64,000 nt of DNA, taken from the NCBI GenBank assembly GCA_000828075.3, contig JXCB02000027.1, positions 172,959-236,958 on the forward strand, given 5' to 3'. Made by a program: the position numbers and the translations under genes. This stretch comes from Tolypothrix campylonemoides VB511288 (lineage in GTDB: Bacteria; Cyanobacteriota; Cyanobacteriia; Cyanobacteriales; Nostocaceae). Shown in pieces: positions 60,201 through 64,000 of the stretch. Below the pieces are notes generated by a model. It did not search any database, had not been told where the DNA came from, and was given only the letters and a program-made list of their open reading frames with translations. Within the stretch, counting starts at the first letter, position 1, and each line of letters starts with the position of its first letter.

Positions 60201-61428
60201 CTCCAAGGGCAGAAGCGCTAGTCCCTAACGCCCATAAACGCAAACCTTCATTTTTAATATTTATGGCAGCATTGATGTCTCTATCATGCTGCTTCTGACA
60301 GTGTGGGCAATCTATAAACCTAATGCCCAATGAATCATAACCATGTTGCAACATTGGAATGGGTAGTAGAGTCTCACTACAAAGTTGAGAGGATGGGAAA
60401 AATCGACCTATTTCAATATAGGTGTGTCCGAACTTCTCTGCTTTGTACTTGAGCATGGTTTGAAACATTCCCCACCCCTGGTCTGATATCGACTTAGCCA
60501 AGTTAGGATTCTTAACCATGTTCTTAACTGCCAAATCTTCTACACAAATCACTTGGTTTTCGTATGCTATTTTGCGAGATAGCTTGTGTAGAAAATCCTC
60601 TCTAACTCTAGCTATTTTGCTAGAAACTTTGGCTACTATTCGTTTAGCTTTACGACGCTTGTTAGATGTTTTATCTGTCTTGTTAGCTAGTTTACGCTGC
60701 TTGCGCCTTCTATTCTTTTCTAAGAGCGCTAACTGCTTTTTAGGAAGGTCATACTTTGAACCAACGGATGTTATCGCAAAGTTCTTTAATCCCAAGTCAA
60801 CCCCAATAGCTGAGCCACTGCGTTGGACGGGTTTCCCGGCTTGAAGCAAGTGGCGTTCATTGATTGCAACTACTGGGTTATCTTCTTGAGCCAGTGCGGT
60901 CTTGGGGTCTCCCCAAGTGGAGCAACTGGCGTGATTAAAAAGAATAGAAGCATAATATCTACCATCAGCATTTCTCGAAATTGTTACAGTTTGTACCTTC
61001 GCATCAGGTAGATCTCTGTGAAACACAGTTTTTACCATCCCCAGGTTGCCAGGAAATTTGATTACAGAAACAATAGGCAATAGTTTGACGTTTTGGGGAT
61101 ACTGAATTGATTGCTTACCATGCTTAGACTTGAAGTTTGGGTATTTAGCACGTCCCTCGAAAAAATTGACAAACGCGCTAGAGAGATTAAATGTGACTCG
61201 TTGTAGAACCTGACTATAAGCAAGTCCTAACCATTCATATTCTTTCTTCAACCCAGGCAACAACTTATCCATTGCAGCCTTAGAAAGACCTTTCCCACTT
61301 TCTTTGTATGCAGTAGTCGTGGCGTTGAGCATATAATTCCACAACCATCGAGTATTGCCAAAACATTGAGCTAGATAGGATTCTTGCTCATCGGTGGGAT
61401 AGATTCTAACTTTGAGTGCTCTATACAT
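60109..61428 (-). CDS. tnpB: TnpB transposon-associated nuclease (IS200/IS605 OrfB) with repeat insertions
   Basis: 439 residues. The N-terminal helix-turn-helix-like part (MYRALKVRIYPTDEQESYLA, FGNTRWLWNYML) is followed by the RuvC core: GVDLGLKNFAI (Asp 211), VICVEDLAVKNM (Glu 297) and HDRDINAAINI (Asp 384). TnpB is an RNA-guided DNA nuclease ancestral to Cas12. Two oddities appear. Residues about 166-205, just before RuvC-I, are the translation of two palindromic repeats (STWGDPKTAL..., NERHLLQAGKPVQRS). The zinc ribbon has CPHC (374/377), but the first knuckle has a single Cys 350 followed by SETLLPIP instead of CxxC. Activity is therefore doubtful although the RuvC residues remain. Confidence 0.9.
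   Translation of the reverse strand: MYRALKVRIYPTDEQESYLAQCFGNTRWLWNYMLNATTTAYKESGKGLSKAAMDKLLPGLKKEYEWLGLAYSQVLQRVTFNLSSAFVNFFEGRAKYPNFKSKHGKQSIQYPQNVKLLPIVSVIKFPGNLGMVKTVFHRDLPDAKVQTVTISRNADGRYYASILFNHASCSTWGDPKTALAQEDNPVVAINERHLLQAGKPVQRSGSAIGVDLGLKNFAITSVGSKYDLPKKQLALLEKNRRRKQRKLANKTDKTSNKRRKAKRIVAKVSSKIARVREDFLHKLSRKIAYENQVICVEDLAVKNMVKNPNLAKSISDQGWGMFQTMLKYKAEKFGHTYIEIGRFFPSSQLCSETLLPIPMLQHGYDSLGIRFIDCPHCQKQHDRDINAAINIKNEGLRLWALGTSASALGGDVRPKSSGRKKSTKVEAVPNELGSPHRTR
60814..60930. repeat. Two GC-rich palindromes inserted in frame in tnpB
   Basis: Unit 1 (60814-60854) is GCCACTGCGTTGGACGGG, TTT, CCCGGCTTGAAGCAAGTGGC. Unit 2 (60891-60930) is CCAGTGCGGTCTTGGGG, TCT, CCCCAAGTGGAGCAACTGGC. 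Both have the GGG-TTT-CCC or GGG-TCT-CCC centre and CCACT/CCAGT ends of the family also seen at 30365 and in sufD. Confidence 0.85.
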
Positions 61429-61572
61429 GGCATCGACCTTACCGTGTTTACATATTCATAGTAACAGCCTTAGTTATTATTGTGTCAACTCAAAGCAAAT
61501 ACTTTGCTCGTTTCCGACCTGTCCTCTTCCCTCGCCTTCGGCATTGGTCAGAGGACTGTCGTCAACTCACAA

Positions 61573-61626
61573 AGCAATTCATCTCAACACTGACCTGAGT
61601 ACAGGTACAGTGTGAGATGAATTGCT
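61573..61626. repeat. 54-bp hairpin at the left end of the TnpB element
   Basis: AGCAATTCATCTCA and TGAGATGAATTGCT arms, with inner ACACTG/ACAGTGT and ACCTG/CAGGT pairs around an AGTA loop. It resembles the subterminal hairpins that TnpA binds. Confidence 0.75.
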
Positions 61627-61749
61627 GTTTCAGGTAAATTTCTTTCTATAGTATGTGTCAATTAATTCTAAGTTAAGAATAAACTAAAGGTCTATTACTT
61701 ACTCTAAAAACTATTTATCTTTAGTGAAAAATATTTTATTTCTACCAAT

Positions 61750-61929
61750 ATGTTAACCCTTAAACGTAAAAATATAACCTTAACACTACTTACAGTACTG
61801 GGATTAGCTTATTTCTGCACTATGTCTCCTATCGCAGTTAATCCTTTCTGGAAAAGCGAGATGCTCCTAATACCAATACAGTTGGTTACACTTATATACG
61901 TGACTTATCTACGTTCGAGTCGTCGGTGA
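61750..61929 (+). CDS. Possible small two-helix membrane protein
   Basis: ATG 61750 to TGA 61927 encodes 59 residues: MLTLKRKNITLTLLTVLGLA, YFCTMSPIAVNPFWKSEMLL, IPIQLVTLIYVTYLRSSRR. Two hydrophobic segments are flanked by basic ends, fitting a small inner-membrane protein. There is no Shine-Dalgarno and no family I recognise, so it may be chance. It lies in the otherwise empty gap between the TnpB element and ctaA. Confidence 0.35.
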   Translation: MLTLKRKNITLTLLTVLGLAYFCTMSPIAVNPFWKSEMLLIPIQLVTLIYVTYLRSSRR

Positions 61930-62142
61930 TAGGGTCTTAAGGTGTAAATTAAATTAGGAATTCAAAAGAAAAACAATTTTTTTATAACTAATACACAACT
62001 AGACCCCTATACAACCATAACTTAACAAAACTTAATAACTTTGACATTATGTCAAAGCTTTGGATTTCGCCTACGCTCGAATTAGAGACGCTTTTAGAAA
62101 GGCGTTGTTAAAGTTTCATCGTAGCAAATTCAAACACTTTCC

Positions 62143-64000
62143 ATGCAAATTGTCTCCAAAACTAATCTTTCCCCAGAACGAGCCTTGACAACAGAGAAAA
62201 TCACTTTGGATGTCGGGGGTATGAAGTGTGCTGGCTGTGTGAGAGCAGTAGAACGTCGGCTTACTGAGTATCCAGGAGTTAAGAGTGCCTGTGTGAACCT
62301 GGCGACAGAGGTAGCAGTTGTAGAGTTGGAGGCTGGTGCGGTCGATGCGGATGCGCTGGCAAAGCAACTGACAGGAGCTGGGTTCCCAACTCAACCCCGG
62401 AAACTAGGCGGGAAAGTAATAGGTGAGACAGAATCAATACAAGACCCAGCAGAACGACAGCGCCAGGAAATGCAGTCTGCAAAACGGCAATTGATCATTG
62501 CTGCTGTGCTGCTGGTCCTGTCATTTATTGGTCATGTAGGTAACATTGGTGGTTACGTAATACCGATTTTGCATAACATCTGGTTTCACTGTGGATTGGC
62601 AGCACTCGCGCTTCTCATCCCTGGTAGCCCAATTTTAGTGGATGGCTGGCGGGGTTTACGGCATAATGCACCCAACATGAACACTTTAGTGGGATTGGGA
62701 ACACTGACAGCTTACATCGCTAGCTTGGTGGCTCTGCTGTTTCCTCAACTTGGGTGGGAGTGCTTCTTTGACGAGCCAGTCATGATGTTAGGCTTTATCC
62801 TACTAGGACGGACACTGGAAAAACAAGCCAGAGGTCGCGCTGCTGCAGCATTTAAGGAATTGCTCGCCCTTCAGCCGATTGTGGCGCGATTGATTGCCAA
62901 GCCTAAAACGGCGGAATCGGCTCCTGCGTTGTCTTCCAATAAAGGAATTGTAGAAATTCCCGCTGAGGTGGTGCGTGTTGGTGAATGGTTACAGGTTTTG
63001 CCAGGAGAGAAAATTCCAGTCGATGGTAAAGTCGTCGATGGGCAAACAACTGTAAATGAATCTATGCTCACTGGAGAAGCGGTGCCAGTGACAAAGCAAC
63101 CAGGAGATTTGGTGATAGCAGGTACACTCAATCAATCAGGGGCGATCGCCATTGAAGCAACCCGCACTGGAAGTGATACGACTTTGGCTCAAATTGTCGC
63201 CTTAGTAGAATCCGCACAAACCCGTAAAGCGCCAGTACAAAAATTAGCAGATACAGTCGCTGGGTACTTCACCTACGGTGTATTAACAGCCGCTTTATTA
63301 ACATTTGTTTTTTGGTACTTTTTCGGCACCCACATCTGGCATCACGCAATTATGTCGTATGCCATGCAAATTTCTCACCACTCCTTACTCAACACGCCTC
63401 ACAGCTCACACCCCACGATCTACACCCCGCTCCTTGTGAGTTTAAAGCTAGCAATTGCCGTAATGGTAGTCGCTTGCCCCTGTGCCTTAGGACTTGCTAC
63501 ACCAACAGCAATTTTAGTAGGAACAGCCATTGGCGCAGAACAGGGTTTGCTGATCAAAGGCGGCGACGTTTTAGAAAAAGTACACGAATTAAACACAGTC
63601 GTGTTTGATAAAACTGGTACTCTTACCACAGGTCGTCCCGTAGTTACAGATTGCCTATCAATTGACCGGCTGGATAATAATCCCCAATCGCTCATCGCCA
63701 ATTCCCAATCCCTAATACAACTTGCAGCAGCAGTAGAAATCGGCACGGTTCATCCTTTAGCAACGGCAATTCAGCAAGAAGCGCAACGCCACAACTTATC
63801 TATCCCAAATGCTGTGGACTTTCGTACCGAACCAGGACTTGGTGTTTCTGCTGTCGTAGAAGGCACTTTAGTGCTTTTAGGGAACTGTGACTGGTTGCAT
63901 TGGCACGGAATTTCTGTCAGTGAAACTGCACAAAAACAGGCACACAAGCTAGCAGCAGATGGGAAAACGGTAGTTTTCGTAGCAGTTGGAGACGCCGTAG
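62143..64000 (+). CDS. ctaA: Copper-transporting P1B-type ATPase, CtaA-like (3' end outside window)
   Basis: I translated from ATG 62143; the frame is open to the window edge (619 codons). The N-terminal metal-binding domain has MKCAGC (TLDVGGMKCAGCVRAVERRL). Later motifs: transduction region NESMLTGEAVPVTKQPGD, the TM6 copper motif CPC (VMVVACPCALGLATPTA), phosphorylation site DKTGTLTTGRP and the HP locus TVHPLATAI. NAPNMNTLVGLGTLTAYIAS and FDEPVMMLGFILLGRTLEKQ resemble CtaA rather than PacS. CtaA moves copper across the plasma membrane for plastocyanin and cytochrome oxidase. The missing C-terminus contains the ATP-binding end and last two helices. The CtaA/PacS choice is from memory and moderate in certainty. 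Confidence 0.88.
   Translation, partial: MQIVSKTNLSPERALTTEKITLDVGGMKCAGCVRAVERRLTEYPGVKSACVNLATEVAVVELEAGAVDADALAKQLTGAGFPTQPRKLGGKVIGETESIQDPAERQRQEMQSAKRQLIIAAVLLVLSFIGHVGNIGGYVIPILHNIWFHCGLAALALLIPGSPILVDGWRGLRHNAPNMNTLVGLGTLTAYIASLVALLFPQLGWECFFDEPVMMLGFILLGRTLEKQARGRAAAAFKELLALQPIVARLIAKPKTAESAPALSSNKGIVEIPAEVVRVGEWLQVLPGEKIPVDGKVVDGQTTVNESMLTGEAVPVTKQPGDLVIAGTLNQSGAIAIEATRTGSDTTLAQIVALVESAQTRKAPVQKLADTVAGYFTYGVLTAALLTFVFWYFFGTHIWHHAIMSYAMQISHHSLLNTPHSSHPTIYTPLLVSLKLAIAVMVVACPCALGLATPTAILVGTAIGAEQGLLIKGGDVLEKVHELNTVVFDKTGTLTTGRPVVTDCLSIDRLDNNPQSLIANSQSLIQLAAAVEIGTVHPLATAIQQEAQRHNLSIPNAVDFRTEPGLGVSAVVEGTLVLLGNCDWLHWHGISVSETAQKQAHKLAADGKTVVFVAVGDAV

Larger units (their letters stand above)
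60085..61626 (-). mobile_element. TnpB-only IS200/IS605-type element
   Basis: Contains tnpB without tnpA. One end has a hairpin-forming sequence after the tnpB stop (CCCACACCGTACCCGATAGG, then GTTGGTGTTGGG). The other has a long hairpin at 61573-61626 (AGCAATTCATCTCA ... TGAGATGAATTGCT). Both resemble IS605-type subterminal structures. Ends are approximate. It probably depends on TnpA in trans, if mobile at all. Confidence 0.65.

Overview
The window is chromosomal DNA from a filamentous, probably Nostocales-type cyanobacterium. The evidence is the photosystem II small-subunit genes (psbI, psbN, psbH), a SufR-controlled sufBCDS cluster, a CtaA-type copper ATPase, a hemagglutinin-like secreted protein of the cyanobacterial type, and many copies of the octamer GCGATCGC (HIP1). 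Short tandem and palindromic repeats typical of this group are also abundant. The species cannot be named from the sequence.

Layout. 1-4.4 kb (minus) is a candidate defence/signalling cluster: a truncated nSTAND ATPase with WD40 repeats, a TIR protein overlapping it by one base, and a two-helix SLATT/DUF4231 membrane protein. 4.6-10.5 kb (minus) holds a Uma2 nuclease-fold protein and a complete branched-chain/neutral amino-acid ABC transporter with a cupin gene inside the operon. 11-19 kb is mixed housekeeping: GST, rsmG, a secreted Mn-SOD, rpiA, an overlapping Cache-sensor/MscS-channel pair, an SLH protein, and a methyltransferase remnant. 19.5-25 kb carries dxs, psbI (38 aa) and an LptD-like outer-membrane protein. 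25-30 kb has an unknown conserved protein divergent from a GH38 alpha-mannosidase. 30.5-32 kb is a stand-alone IscB element with its upstream omega-RNA region. 33.5-37.3 kb is psbN/psbH-tatA-pth, rpsU, rsmI and a PfkB kinase. 37.5-38.6 kb contains wrecked LysR and ArsR regulators around an intact palindromic operator, then an NTF2-like protein. 39.2-42.6 kb is a two-partner-secretion exoprotein. 43-48.6 kb has cysQ, an orphan ABC ATPase, and TPR, YbjQ and membrane proteins. 48.7-54.8 kb is sufR divergent from sufBCDS, with two SufR operators between them. 55-56.7 kb has Uma2, a broken deaminase toxin tip with an intact Imm1 immunity gene, and a Uma2 tail. 57-62 kb has a CPBP protease, a TM2 protein and a TnpB-only IS605-type element. 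The window ends inside ctaA.

A theme across the window is repeat invasion of genes. Octamer tracts lie in frame in rsmG and the mannosidase. A GCAGAGG-type repeat lies in frame in the mannosidase and sufD. GC-rich palindromes lie in frame in sufD and in tnpB next to its first RuvC motif.

Most interesting leads: the TIR/nSTAND/SLATT cluster; the intact-looking IscB with a readable omega-RNA scaffold and guide boundary; the Cache-MscS pair; the orphan deaminase-toxin/Imm1 module; and the frame and orientation logic of the repeat insertions. No CRISPR array, rRNA gene or convincing tRNA gene was seen.
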